From Cornus controversa (taxonomy: Eukaryota; Streptophyta; Magnoliopsida; Cornales; Cornaceae), in the NCBI GenBank assembly GCA_026545225.1, contig CM048854.1:29487230-29551229 (forward strand): a stretch of 64,000 bases of DNA, read 5' to 3'. This document shows positions 47,345-59,519 of the stretch, one piece after another. The position numbers and the translations under genes were made by a program. Below the pieces are notes generated by a model. The model saw nothing but the letters and a program-made list of their open reading frames with translations, was not told the DNA's origin and ran no database searches. Within the stretch, counting starts at the first letter, position 1. Each line of letters starts with the position of its first letter.

Positions 47345-47669
47345 ATTTTAATGCAACATAACATCATACCACTAATGCCCTATTCAAGTGGTACTCGAAC
47401 AAATAGATGTGTGCATCTAATTTTACCCCAAAAAACCAAACATATTTTACCTCATTTTACACTAAATGAATATACCCTTCTCTTATTTTACTAGTATCTA
47501 CTTGGTGACCATTTTGAATTTCAAAAATACCTTATAGAATTATAGTGCCTAAACTAACAAAAAGAAATTGAGAAAGAAGATCAACTAAATATTTAAAAAT
47601 TAAAAAATTTGTTCATAAATACAAGGAATTAGAGGATGATACATAATACAAAAAGTATGCTACAAAAAC

Positions 47670-48157
47670 CTAGAAAGTATGGACACTTCACTGAGGGTGT
47701 CGTACCCGTATCGGATACATGTTGGACATTTCGTAGAAGTGTTCTGACAATTTTCTTTTTATGACACTTCTCGGACACTCTTCAAACACTTGTCAGACAC
47801 TTCATAGTATTGATTATATTCAAGAATTTAGAAAAGAAATTATATGCAACTAAGTTAATATTAAAAATCTAAGCTAAATATATGTAGATGACTAAATAAG
47901 TCTGGTTCTTTAATCTATTTATCTATTTTTGTTTATAAGTTTGTTTGGTTCTTAATTATTTGATGATAAATTGAAGTATTTTGGCAATTGAGTCTTTTTT
48001 GTTGAATAATTAATATAGATTAATATATTATATTATTATTTTATAACTGTATCTTTCGTCGTGTCCTATTTTTTTAGAATTTTTCGTATTGCCATATTCG
48101 TGTCGTGTCGTACCCATGTCCCGTGTTTGTGTCCATGTCCATGTCCATATTTCCTAA
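47670..48157. mobile_element. hAT-like MITE (CGGACACG family), copy 2
   Basis: A perfect 8-bp target duplication ACAAAAAC (47662-47669 and 48158-48165) flanks ends CTAGAAAGTATGGACAC and, on the complement, TTAGGAAATATGGACAT. Subterminal GTGTCGTACCC words are inverted at the other side (TGTCGTGTCGTACCC). At 488 bp it is shorter than its relative at 19051-19868. Confidence 0.85.
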
Positions 48158-48258
48158 ACAAAAACTTACTGCCACCAATGATCACAGTTCACCGAACCGG
48201 CCTTTTACTAGTATGCACACATGAACCGTTGATTCTTTAAGCCTAATAGGGATTTTTA

Positions 48259-48387
48259 TCAAACCTTTGAGTTAGAGTCTGATGCAGGAGGATCCGAGTC
48301 AGAGGATGCTGAGTTATCAGATAGCACATTGATGGCACTGAGTTACTATGAGTTGGCAGATCAGCACAAAGATGGCAGGAAATCGTG
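48259..48387 (+). other. Short acidic open frame, unidentified
   Basis: An open stretch of about 42 codons ends in TGA at 48385-48387. It reads QTFELESDAGGSESEDAELS and continues with a less acidic part. There is no upstream in-frame ATG nearby and no recognisable domain. The following 300 bases contain a phrase (TTTTGACCATAACTTTGGCT) that I associate with plant retroelement sequence. It is likely a fragment of a decayed element or exon, not a gene. Confidence 0.3.
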
Positions 48388-50670
48388 ATCTTTTTCCTAA
48401 TTAGGGCAGTTTTGGGTGCATTCTGGTATTTTGACCATAACTTTGGCTACGGGTATCAAAATCGCTATAATGACCACAATTCGGAAAGCTCTCTTCGGCG
48501 TGCACGTCGTGGCCACCGAGCTATGCTCGGTGCATGTCGTTTTCAATGTCAAAATCTACTGTTTTTCCTTTCAAATCCCCATTTTTAGTTATTTTTTTCC
48601 ATTTATGGTAATATTTATTTTGTCGTTTAGGAAGTGATTCTGAACCCGATTTGGGCCAGATTTTTAGCAGAGTATTACGTATTTCCTTTTGGCATGATTA
48701 TTGAAATTTTGCTATTTTTGGTAAAATTCCGATAATGACATTTTTTTAACTATATAGCCCGGCTTGTGGGTTGATATTGAGGTGACTTTAATTTTGATAA
48801 TATTAAATTGAATACCATAGGGTTTTCTCTGTATTTTGGACGATTTTCTTGTATTTTTTCCTGTGAATTACTTGTTGACACTAGCCTACAGAATAATCAC
48901 TATTCTGTCCGGAGCATTAACACAGGGTCTTTTCAAAGAATAGTAATGTCTTACCATTGTTATATAGACCTGTAAACGGATCAGATCGGGCTGGACTAGG
49001 CCTGATCCAATCCGAACCCAATAAGAAATATATGTGAGCTGATCCGATCTAATAACTCAATGGATTATACATAATTAAATCCATATCCAATTTGTTATTA
49101 ATCAGATATCCGATCGATAACCTGATCCGAAAAAAATATAATTTTTTTAAAAAAAAATTAATTTCAAAAGAGATTAACAAATACTGAGTAGGAAAAAAAT
49201 AGGGAAGAAAAATAAAATATAAAGAAAAAAAGTAAGTATTTGACTTTTTATTAAAGAAAAAAACTATAAAGAAAGACAAAAAAAAAAAAAAAAGAGAAGA
49301 GAAGGAGGAATAATGATAAAACAATGATAAAAAATATTTATATAGTATGTAAATATTATATGTTATAACATTAGATAATATATTTATAATAAATTATATA
49401 TTATATTATTTTATATCCAATTATTATCGAATCGAATCGACCCTAATTCATATTCAATTTGTTTAACTAATAGATTATCAAATTCAAATCGTTAAAAAAT
49501 TATTGAATTAAAAGTCCGATCCATATCTTAGTTATTGACTCGAATTCAAATCCCATCTATTAACATTCTACTGTTACATGCACTACTTTTATATTTTAAC
49601 CAAAAACAAGTCCGGTAAACACACTGCCAGTTGATTCCGTACCCACAAACAACACTTTCACCATCATTTCACAATTCTTTGCACAATTATTATTTTTATT
49701 TAAATATTATAATTTTTTCTTCTCTACTTTGTCAAATAATATCTAATTAATTGATTCTATAATATATCAAATGGATAAATTATCTATATTCAAATAAAAT
49801 ATACTTTAAAGATGTTCATTCTCTCTTTTTCTTTTTTGTTTTAAATTTCACTTATAAATAATAAATTTTTGTGATATACATGTTATGCATATTATTATTC
49901 ATAATTTTTTTGGTATTGTATCATATTTTTTTAATTTAATTTTCATATGTATATATGAAATCAATTTTAATTTATTTTGTGCTTAAATTTATAAAATATT
50001 TTTAATAATTACAATGATTTAAAATTCATGAATAAATAATTGCTTATATTAAATGTTCTTCAAAATTTCAATAAAAATTATAAAAAATTCATTTTTATCA
50101 AATTATGTTACAAAGAGTTACGTATCAGTACATTTGGACTGCTCGTGCAAGGTTAAAAGATATTCATGACTATATTAACTAATTTTGTTACGTTACTACG
50201 TAGATATGTATCTAATTCTGTTACATAATGACTATGTCCGTTACCGTGACTATGTCCGTCACCGCACTTCCGACTACAAAATTTGCCGATAGTGATTATT
50301 CTTCACCTTCAAAAAAAAATTATTATATGATTTGTGACTACGACCAATTACAAAACACACAATCAAATGTGTCTTTTGTGTGTATTTTGAATGTGCGTCT
50401 ATACCTGATTAGCCGGGATCATGTAGCGTCATAAAGTAGGAAGGTACGCTCTACACTCGCTAATTAGATTTGGCCACGTGGGGAGGTTTGTCTTGTACAC
50501 TTGAAGCCCTTGTGCTCTCCATCCAGTTATATTGAAAGAGGGGCGGCTACGTTAAGGCCTTGTTTGTCATACGAGAATTAAAAACAAATTCTTTAAAATC
50601 ATAAAAAGAATCTGAGGAAGACCGTTTCCCTGGTCCATAAACCTTGGAATGCAGGATGTTCAAACAGTTT
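48388..50670. other. Gene-free DNA with probable repeat relics
   Basis: A hAT-like word set (GGATCAGATCGGGCTGG near 48975, TCCGATCC words) suggests another non-autonomous relic between about 48970 and 49570, but I could not define its ends. The rest is AT-rich with poly-A and poly-T runs. No gene is seen. Confidence 0.4.
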
Positions 50671-50673
50671 TTA

Positions 50674-51199
50674 GGCTCCGTTTGGATAGACAAGAGAGAA
50701 AAGAAAAAAAGGGAGAACAATAACCTAGATTTATATTTGAATAAAATGAGAGAAAAGAAAAGAAATGATAATATTTTTAGTTGGATAAGATAGGAAAGAG
50801 AAAAGAAAATAAAGGATAACAACCAAATTAGTATCATACCTTTTTATGTTTAATGGGATGTGTGAAATAACAATTTTCTCTTTCTAATTATTGAAGACAA
50901 TTTTGAAATTATGAAAGTACTACTTAAATCCCTATTATTTCCCTTTCAATTTTCTCATTTTTGAAAGAATAAGATATGAGGAATTTTGAGGAATGACTAT
51001 CATATCCCTCCAAATCTCTCATTTTTCTTCATTTAAAATATCAAAATACAAAACACGCTATTATTTCCTTTCTTTTCTCTTCTTATCCCTCCAAACCCCT
51101 CACAATCCTCTCTTTTCTCTTCATTTAAAGTATCCAAACACAAAATACACTATCATTTCTTTTCTTTTCTCATCTTATCCCCCAAATTCAAATGATGCC
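50674..51199. mobile_element. Tourist-like (PIF/Harbinger) MITE, copy 2
   Basis: Starts GGCTCCGTTTGGATAGACAA and ends TTCAAATGATGCC, with TTA target duplications at 50671-50673 and 51200-51202. The 526-bp interior is collinear with 8345-8839 and slightly longer, with an extra CTTTTCTCTTC-type repeat on the right. It lies about 240 bp upstream of the TPR gene and could influence its promoter; that is inference. Confidence 0.85.
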
Positions 51200-51440
51200 T
51201 TAAAAAAGCCAGCAATTCAACCAGCTTTTAAATCCTAAAAGCGAAAAACAGCTTTTAAAAAAGTCAATCCAAACATACCTCTTCCGGACTTCCTCTTCTT
51301 TATCATTTCTCAATCTACAAAACTTATCGTTGATATTTTTCAATCAATCGAATCACTCCTAAAATCAAGTCTTAAGAGAGAGAAATATATACATATATAG
51401 AGAGAGAGAGAGGGACTAATAGATATCTAGAGAGAGAAAC

Positions 51441-52097
51441 ATGGTGAACCTGATGAATGACATTCTTTTACAGGTGTTCCTAATTCTCGCCACCGTCTTC
51501 ATGTTTCTTCTGATGTACAATGTTCCCCAGAAAGCCCTATCAAAAGCCCTAACAAGGCTCCGTCGCGGAAGCCTAGCCAACATCCAATCCAAGCGACACT
51601 TCGTCCAAGGCGCCCAACTCTTAGATCAAGCTAGATCCGCCAAGGACAGCTCCGCCACCGCTTCCCTAGCCAAATCCGCCGCCGAAGAAGCCGACAGAGC
51701 CATCGCGCTCGATCCGAAGGACGCCGCGGCTCACATCCTCAAATCCCTAGCTCTGGAGCTCCAGGGCTTCAAGACCTCTGCTCTCGAGTCGCTCGACGTG
51801 GCTTTCTCGCCGATGGCCGTGAAGTCTCTGTCCGACGAGGAGAGAGGGGACGCGTTGTTCAAGAGAGCGGAGCTGAAGGTGGCGATGAGTCGGACGGAGC
51901 GAGTGGACTCGGCGATTGCGGACCTGGTCGAATCGGTGAAGTTGAGGACTGATAATCCGAAAGGGTTTTGTCTTTTGGGCCAGTGTTACGAGACGAAAGG
52001 GTTGACGGAGGAGGCCAGGAAGGCCTATGAGGACGCTCTTGGGGTCCAGCCCAGGTTCGCCGTGGCCCAACAGGCACTGGGCCGTTTGGGTTCATAG
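51441..52097 (+). CDS. Membrane-anchored TPR-like protein, intronless
   Basis: A single 218-codon frame from ATG (51441) to TAG (52095-52097). Residues 7-27 form one hydrophobic segment (LLQVFLILATVFMFLLMYNV), probably a membrane anchor, followed by a basic stretch (RLRRGS). After that come TPR-like helices: alanine-rich AAEEADRAIALDPKDAAAHI (about residues 83-102), a middle pair, and a canonical final repeat with GFCLLGQCYETKGLTEEARKAYEDALGVQP (about 174-203). TPRs bind partner proteins; no partner can be named. Plants have several small TPR proteins of this layout. Codon use is strikingly GC-rich compared with the AT-rich flanks. The leader is (GA)n-rich (51398-51418). The frame is intact, and no intron is needed. 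Confidence 0.88.
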   Translation: MVNLMNDILLQVFLILATVFMFLLMYNVPQKALSKALTRLRRGSLANIQSKRHFVQGAQLLDQARSAKDSSATASLAKSAAEEADRAIALDPKDAAAHILKSLALELQGFKTSALESLDVAFSPMAVKSLSDEERGDALFKRAELKVAMSRTERVDSAIADLVESVKLRTDNPKGFCLLGQCYETKGLTEEARKAYEDALGVQPRFAVAQQALGRLGS

Positions 52098-52603
52098 TTC
52101 TTGTTTTGTTTTTTGTTTTTGTGGATGTTCTACATTTTGTTTTTGTTTTTGTTTTTTTTCACTTATTTTCGTATTTTTTTTAATAAGGTGTTGATGATGC
52201 TTTCGAATGTATTATGTAATGCAACTTTATGTTATGGCCTTTTGGGAAGAAACTTATATCATGAGAATCGTTACACAACGGTAAAATTGCAGATTTTATT
52301 AAAGTTCGAAACTTGGATTCCTCACCGGTTGATTTTTTATTTTCTTTAAGAATCCCATAATATAAATGTGGTATTATTCTGATTCGTGAGTTGACCCATT
52401 GTTTCCGTAGAAATCAATATGTATTTTATAAATTAAATTAAGGGGGTATTATTTGATAAACAAGAGCTATATTAAGGGCAGGTATGAGCATTCTGAGTTT
52501 AGCTTATTATTTGTTCTATTTTTCTGTTTTCGCTTATTATTAATTGTCATGTAGCGTTGACAAAGATTTGGGAGCTTCATTCAACTTAAAACTCCTATAT
52601 ATA

Positions 52604-52902
52604 GTTTCCTCTTTATATATGAGTTGATCAAAATAAGTTGAATACAAAGTCAACTCCTATATATATAGTTTCCTCTTTATATATGAGTTGATCAAAATAA
52701 GTTGAATACAAAGTCAACTCCTATATATATATATATATATAGTTTCCTCTTTATATATGAGTTGATCAAAATAAGTTGAATACAAAGTCAACTCCTATAT
52801 ATATATATATATATATATAGTTTCCTCTTTATATATGAGTTGATCAAAATAAGTTGAATACAAAGTCAACTCCTATATATATATATACATATATATAGTT
52901 CC
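52604..52902. repeat. AT-rich tandem array split by copia fossil C
   Basis: Units start at 52604, 52668, 52742, 52820 and 52898. Each reads GTTTCCTCTTTATATATGAG, then TTGATCAAAATAAGTTGAAT and ACAAAGTCAACTCC, with an (AT)n tract of variable length. The fifth unit is cut after five bases by the element at 52903-59365 and resumes at 59366. Confidence 0.9.
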
Positions 52903-53150
52903 TGTTGTAAAATAAAGATAGATTGCAAGAGAAATGAGAGAAAATTGCAAGAGAAATAAGAGAAGAAGAACAGAGCTACGGATTATTTTTATTTAGTGGG
53001 AGAGCATTCTGTTCATACACCAACCATACATATATATATATATATATATGGACCACCAAACATAAGGAGGCTCATTATAGGATAGAAGAAGAAAATGATA
53101 AGAAATATGAGAGATATTAAAGTGGGTGGACCCCACACACATTCATAACA
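52903..53150 (-). repeat. 3' LTR of copia fossil C
   Basis: On the - strand it begins TGTTATGAATGTGTGTGGGG and ends TTTTACAACA. It matches 59132-59365, with a longer (AT)n tract in this copy. Confidence 0.88.
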
Positions 53151-56100
53151 CTCCTCTTTGGGGTCCACTCAACAAAGGGTATTGCATAATTAGAACTGTT
53201 TTATTAAAATCTTGTCAGGAAAATTCAGTCGGATAAAACCTGATCGAAGAAAAAAGAGTGCAATATGGTAATACATTTTCAATCAATTTCTCCCCCTCAT
53301 CATCATGAAAAACCTTTGAGTTGCCGCATCCCAATATTGTGAATCAATTTCTTGAATGTCGTGGTAGGTAGAGCTTTAGTGAACAGGTCTGCCAAATTAT
53401 CACACGAACGAATTTGCTGAACATCAATATCACCATTTTTCTAAAGCTCATGAGTATAAAAGAATTTTGGTGAGATGTGCTTGGTTCTGTCTCCTTTGAT
53501 ATAGTCTCCTTTGATTTGCGCAAGACATGCAGCATTATCTTCATATAATATCGTTGGGATATTATTTATTGAGGAGAGTCCACAGTTTTCGCGAATATGT
53601 TGTATCATAGATCTTAGCTAAACATATTCTCGGCTCGCTTCATGAATTGCGAGTATTTCAGAATGATTTGAAGACGTTGTCATTGTCTGTTTCATGGATC
53701 TCCATGATATAGTAGTGTCACCACAAGTAAATACATATCCTGTTTGTGATCGAGTTTTATGTGGATCAGAAAGATAACCTGCATCTGTATATCCAACTAA
53801 CTGGAATTTTGATTTATTTGAATAAAACAATCCCATATCAGTGGTCCCACGAAGATATCTCATTATATACTTGACACCATTCCAATGTCTGCAGGTTGGT
53901 GTAGAACTGTACCATGCCAGTAAGTTGACTGGAAAAGTTATGTCCTGTCGTGTATAATTTGTAAGATACATCAGTGCACCAATAGCACTCAGATATGGAA
54001 TTTAGGACCAAACAATTCTTCATTATCTTCTTGAGGACGAAATGAATTTTTCTTCACATCAAGTCATCGGACGACCATTGGAGAACTTAATGGATAAGCT
54101 TTATCCATATAGAATCGTTTTAGAACTTTTTCTATATATATTGACTGATGGATAAGAATTCCGCTTGGTAAATGCTTAATTTGTAATCCGAGGCAAAATC
54201 TCATTTTTCCAAGCTCTTTTATTTTGAATTATTTCTTAAAATAATGAGTAGTCGCGGTGAGCTCATCAGGAGTTCCCACGAGGTTTAAATCATCAACATA
54301 TACTGCTATAATTGCAAATTCATATCCTGATTTTTTAATGAAAACGCATGGACAGATTGGATTATTTACATATCCTTCTTTGATTAAGTACTCGCTAAGG
54401 CGATTGTACCACATGCGTCCAGACTGCTTTAATCCGTACAACGATCGTTGTAACTTGATTGAGTATATAGACCGTAGTTTTGAAGCTATTGCTTTAGGCA
54501 TTGGAAATCCTTCAGGAATTTTTATATAAATATCACTATCAAGTGATCCATATAAATATGCTGTAACCACGTCCATTAGATGCATATTCAGCCTTTCTGT
54601 GATTGCCAAATTAATCAGGAATCGGAATATAATTGCATCCATTACCAGAGAGTATGTCTTCTCGTAGTCAATACCAGGCCTCTGTGAGAAACCTTGTGCC
54701 ACTAAGCGGGCTTTGTATCTCATAATTTTATTTTTCTCATTTCTTTTCTGTACAAATACCCATTTGTACGTACAGGCTTGACACCTTCAAGTGTCTGGAT
54801 TATTGGTCCAAATACTTCACGTTTTGCCAATGAATTTAATTTTGCCTGTATTGCCGCTTTCCATTTTGGCTAATCATTTCTGTGTCGACATTCGTCGACG
54901 TATTGAGGTTCTGGATCCTCATTATCTCTTGCAATATCAAGAATAATTGCAAAAGAGAATATGTTGTCGACAAGAACTTCATTTCTATTCTATCTCTTTG
55001 CATAATTTATTGATATCTCATCATTTTCAGGTATGACTATTTCTTTTTGTGCCTCATTAAGGGCTATTATTTCTTTAGGGGCTATTATTGCTCCCTTTGT
55101 AAGTATGGCCTCCTCAGGAGTGCCATCTTCTTTATCTACTTTCTCTTATACTTTCGTCTTTCGAGGAACAGTATCTTTTGCATCAATGGGTCTCCCACGC
55201 TTTAGACGTGTTTTAGATACATCTGCTGCAGTACGTATAGATTGTCCAACCGGGACATCTATTCGTGCTGGAAAATTGGCAGTAGGGATATGATATTGTA
55301 TCACTTTATTTGTATTAGTAAATGCATCTGGCAATTGATTCGCAATACCTTGCAAATGAATGATCCTCTTAACTTTAAGTTCTCTTTGATTTATAGGAAG
55401 ATCAAAATGTGATAATGCCGTGACATTCCAAGTGATTTCATGCTGTTGTTCAGGCTGTGTTATTTCTCCCCCTCATGGTGGGAATACCACCTCATCAAAA
55501 TGACAATCAACAAATCTTGCTTTAAGTAAATCTTCTGTCATAGGTTCAAGATATCTAATGATAGATGGAGAATCAAAACCTATATAAATTCTAAGTTTAC
55601 GCTGATGGCCCATTTTTGTTCGTTATGGTGGTGTAATAGGCACAAAGACAGAACAACCAAAAACTCGTAAGTGAGAGATATTTGGTTGTTGACCAACCAT
55701 AAGTTGTAGAGGTGAAAAACTATGGTAAGCAGTTGGTCTAATACAAACTAATGATGCTGCATGCAATATGGCATGTCCCCAGGCTGACACAGGGAGTTTT
55801 GTTTTCATAAGTAATGGTCTAGCAATCAATTGAAGACGTTTTATAAAAGACTCTGCTAGACCATTTTGAGTATGAGTGTGTGCAACAGGGTGTTCAACAT
55901 CAGTGCCAATAGACATGTAATAACATTGAACGTTTTAGATGTAAATTCTTCGGCATTATCAAGACGAATTGCCTTGATTGGATAATCCGAGAATTGTGCT
56001 CGTAAACGAATTGTTTGGGCCAAAAGTCTAGCAAATGCTACATTTCGAGTAGAAAGTAAACAGACATGAGACCATCGAGTTGAGGCATCAATTAACATCA

Positions 56101-58023
56101 TAAAATATTAAAAAGGTTCACATGATAGGTGAATATGCCCACATATATCTCTGCAGAACCTTTGTAAGAAATCAGGGAATTCAACAACAACTTTTAAAGG
56201 AGATGACCTCACAATTAACTTTCCTTGTAAGCGTGCAGTGCATGTATAATCACTTGTTAAAAGAATTTTATGATTCTTTAATGGATGCCCATTTGACTTT
56301 TCAATAATTCGGCGCATCATTGTTGACTTAGGATGATCAAGGCGATTATGCCATAATATAAAATTCTTTGGGTCAGAGCACTTCTAGTGCATCACTACAT
56401 GTGATTCAATTGCTTTTATTTTCATAAAATATAACCCAGAAGAGAAAGCATAGAGTTTTTTTAAAACATGCTTCCGGCATGAAATAGTTGATGTAATGCA
56501 TAGATATTCTATACTCCCTTAATTTATTATTTCAATATGATATCCGTTATGACGTATATCTTTAAAACTCAACAGATTTCTCTTGGATCTTGTTGAGTAC
56601 AGAGCATCATCAATATGCAATTGTGTTCCACATGGTAGCACAATATTAGCCCTCCCAGAACCATCAATCAGGTATATGGAACCTGATATGGTATTGACAT
56701 TAGTTTCAGCTAATTTTATATGGAAAAAATATTTTCTATCTCCCAGGATAGTATGTATCGTGGTACTGTCTACCAAACATATATCTTCATCATTTATCTT
56801 GGATATGGGCAATGCGTTGATCAAATTCATTTTTTAAAAAGAAACAAACTTCATTACATTAATAAAAGTGTAATTACAAACAAAACTGTTAATAACACAC
56901 TATATAAAAATCAAAGGAAACAATATCTAAACGATGTGGACATTTCCATCATCAGCCCACTGATTATTGATTTCAGGGAGGTCGTCATAAAAATCTGAAA
57001 TATCAAGGTGATTGATAGCTAGCGGTTTATAATTTTCGATAGCATTTGTTTCAATCTCCTTTTCTTTCCCTTTTCCTTGATTGAGGCTTGATATAGCTTA
57101 ACGAAGTGTTTGGGCGTTCGGCAGGTCTGTGACTAATGCCCTTTCATTCCACATCGAAAGCAAACATTTTTATATTGTTTGGAGGGTGCATTCGGCACAC
57201 CTTTCAGTTTTTCTTACTTAGCCCCACTTACATTTCCTTCATGATAATATGGTGTGTAGTTCCTACTAGAAAACTCAAATGAAGTATAACCACTATAATT
57301 ATTATTTCTGCCGTGGCCACGACCACGGCCACGTCCACGACCACGACCACGACCACTTCCACGTCCACGACCGCGACCATTAAAAGATGCTGAATGTGCT
57401 TTAGTTAATGAAGCTGATCCAATCGGACGGGATATGTGGTTTTCTAATAAGAGGTCATTATTTTGTTCAGCTACTAATAAGCAAGATATCAACTCAGACT
57501 ATCTTGTAAAATGTCTCTCTCGATACTGCTGCTAGAGGAGTAAGTTCGAGGGACGAAATGTGGTAAATATTTTTTCTAACATATCCACATCATTTTTAGG
57601 CTCTCCACATAAATTCATTTGGGAGCTAATTCGGAATAGAGTTGAATTATAATCTATTACCGATTTATAATCAGACAACTTCAATTTTGACCAGTTGTCT
57701 CGAGCACTTAGAAGGATTATAGTTCTTTGATGTTCGAACCTATCCTTCAAATTTTTTCATAGTACGGATGTGTCTTTAATTGTAAGATACTTGGATTTTA
57801 AATCCTCATGTATGTGGTGGTGAATGAAAATCATTGCCATTGCCCGTTCTTGCATTGATGATTTATTTCCTTCTTTGATCGTCTCTCCCAAATTTTTAAC
57901 ATCTAAATGAATCTCAACATCGAGAATCCATGATAGATAATTTCTGCTCGAAATATCAAAGGCAGTAAAGTCGAGCTTTGCAAGATTTGACATTATCAGT
58001 ATACTATATTGGAAGGGAAATAT

Positions 58024-58803
58024 TGTTAGAATTTTATATGTAAGTATATTTGTTGAAAAAATTAAATGAAAATTACATGTATGCGATGTAAAGTGATATT
58101 GAATGAGTGACAAATTGTCTGTCATAGGATTGTTGGGATATAACATGGTGGTAGAATGTCTGTTAAGTAATGAACAGACACGAGAGTGTTAGTTTGTAAT
58201 GAGCAAACATTTAAATGTGAATTATGAACAGACACTTCACGCGAAAGATCACAACTCCTAACGCTTGAAGTGAAACAAAATGTCCCATGCCTATTCGAAA
58301 AAACGTGAAAAGGCACCTAGTGGGCTATAAGTAGGCCGATTAGCCTCATTTGTAAAACATATGTTTTTTGATTTCTTTTCCTTCTCTCTACGTTTCTAAT
58401 CTCCCTTTTATATAGCCTAACACAAGTGATCGTATAACAAATTTTCGTGGTCTGGTTTCAACCAAAGGTCCAGGAGTCAAGTTCAAGAGAGAGTATTAAC
58501 ACATAGGTGGTTCGCAGAAGATAAATTGGTTTGAAGTGTTGCTACCAATCGAGATGAAGATCGTTGTATCCTGGGAGACAGTCGCCAAGAGTCCGTTCAA
58601 CACCATTGCGGGGCGATAATTGTCTTAAGGATAGCGAATCTAATTCGAGCCTCGGTTTACAATCAAGTTTTATTTACTAATGTTATTGTTGTGTATTGAA
58701 TAAATAAACTGTACTTTTTATTTCAATCGAGTGTTGTTTATTTATAGTATATTTAATTAAATAATAGAAAATTCAAAGTATTATTATTATTATTTTTCTA
58801 ACA
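58024..58803 (+). mobile_element. Probable solo LTR nested in fossil C
   Basis: The segment runs from TGTTAGAATTTTATATG to TTTTTCTAACA, so it has TG...CA ends with a short inverted repeat. A TATA-like GGGCTATAAGTAGG lies near 58323 with a pyrimidine-rich leader after it. The flanks share ATAT (58020-58023 and 58804-58807). Removing it leaves an ordinary leader of about 350 bp between fossil C's 5' LTR and gag. No internal domains are present. A start at 58131 (TGTTGGGATATAAC) is an alternative. Confidence 0.5.
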
Positions 58804-58968
58804 ATATTGACATAATAAAATAATATAAATATGAACATGTCACTTCGCAATCGGGAAGAACTTTATATATACATATATATGTAAGTATATTGATAGAATA
58901 AAATAATATAAATATGAACATGTCACTTCGCAATTGGGAAGGACTTTATATATACATATATATTATAT
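58804..58968. repeat. 85-bp tandem duplication in the leader of fossil C
   Basis: Two near-identical units (about 58804-58887 and 58888-58966) share TAATATAAATATGAACATGT and CACTTCGCAAT.GGGAAG, each followed by an (AT)n stretch. They lie in the untranslated leader of the copia fossil. Confidence 0.75.
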
Positions 58969-59131
58969 ATTTATATATATATGTATATGTATATATATAG
59001 ATATATTTATAGATATATGTATATAAATATTTATCTATTGAAATGATATAAATATAGTTTTTGTACATTTTACTTGGAAGTGAAAAATGAAGTTGTCTTT
59101 CTCTGTTGGTTAAAATCTCGTGCTGATAACG

Positions 59132-59365
59132 TATTGTAAAACAAAAATAGATTGCATGAGAAATGAGAGAAGATTGCAAGAGAAATAAGAGGAGAAGAAC
59201 AAAGCTACGGATTGTTTTTATTTAGTGAGAGAGCATTCTGTTCATACACCAAGCATGCATATATATAGACCACCAAACATAAGGAGGCTCATTTAAGATC
59301 AGGAAGAAAAGAATAAGAAAGATGAGAGATATTAAAGTTGGTGGCCCCCACACACATTCATAACA
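59132..59365 (-). repeat. 5' LTR of copia fossil C
   Basis: On the - strand it begins TGTTATGAATGTGTGTGGGG and ends TTTTACAATA, followed within a few bases by the primer-binding sequence TTATCAGCACGAG. It is collinear with the 3' LTR along its length. Confidence 0.88.
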
Positions 59366-59420
59366 GTTTCCTCTTTGTATATGAGTTGATCAAAATAAGT
59401 TGAATGCTAGTCAACAGTGA
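59366..59420. repeat. Remainder of the split tandem unit
   Basis: GTTTCCTCTTTGTATATGAG, then TTGATCAAAATAAGTTGAAT and a CTAGTCAAC ending, matches the array units at 52604-52902. It marks the far side of the copia C insertion. Confidence 0.9.
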
Positions 59421-59519
59421 GAATAAGGAACAAGAGAGCCTCAAATTAAGTAAACAAGCATGAGTTGGACAGCGAGTCTGCCTTTTAGGGATGTTTACAA
59501 GTGTCAATTTAGGCTTATA

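Larger units (their letters stand above)
52903..59365 (-). mobile_element. Ty1/copia fossil C, full length with both LTRs
   Basis: On the - strand: 5' LTR (59365-59132), a primer-binding region with TTATCAGCACGAG just after it (near 59125), a leader carrying a nested solo LTR, and gag from about 57993, including an Arg/Gly repeat (57310-57380) and a zinc knuckle near 57150. Protease-side sequence (about 56830-56520), integrase (about 56320-55620), reverse transcriptase (about 54900-54000), RNase H (about 53970-53620) and the 3' LTR (53150-52903) follow. The flanks GTTCC and GTTTC fit a 5-bp target duplication with one difference. It has roughly ten coding breaks. LTRs differ by about 7% by eye, so it is younger than element B but still millions of years old. 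Confidence 0.93.

Noticed and set aside
49049-49324. Phe-rich 91-codon frame resembling a membrane protein
   Set aside because: It is a translation of long poly-A/AAG runs on the opposite strand, with no recognisable family.
52604-52902. A CRISPR-like array
   Set aside because: The units are contiguous AT-rich tandem repeats without unique spacers, in a plant nuclear context.
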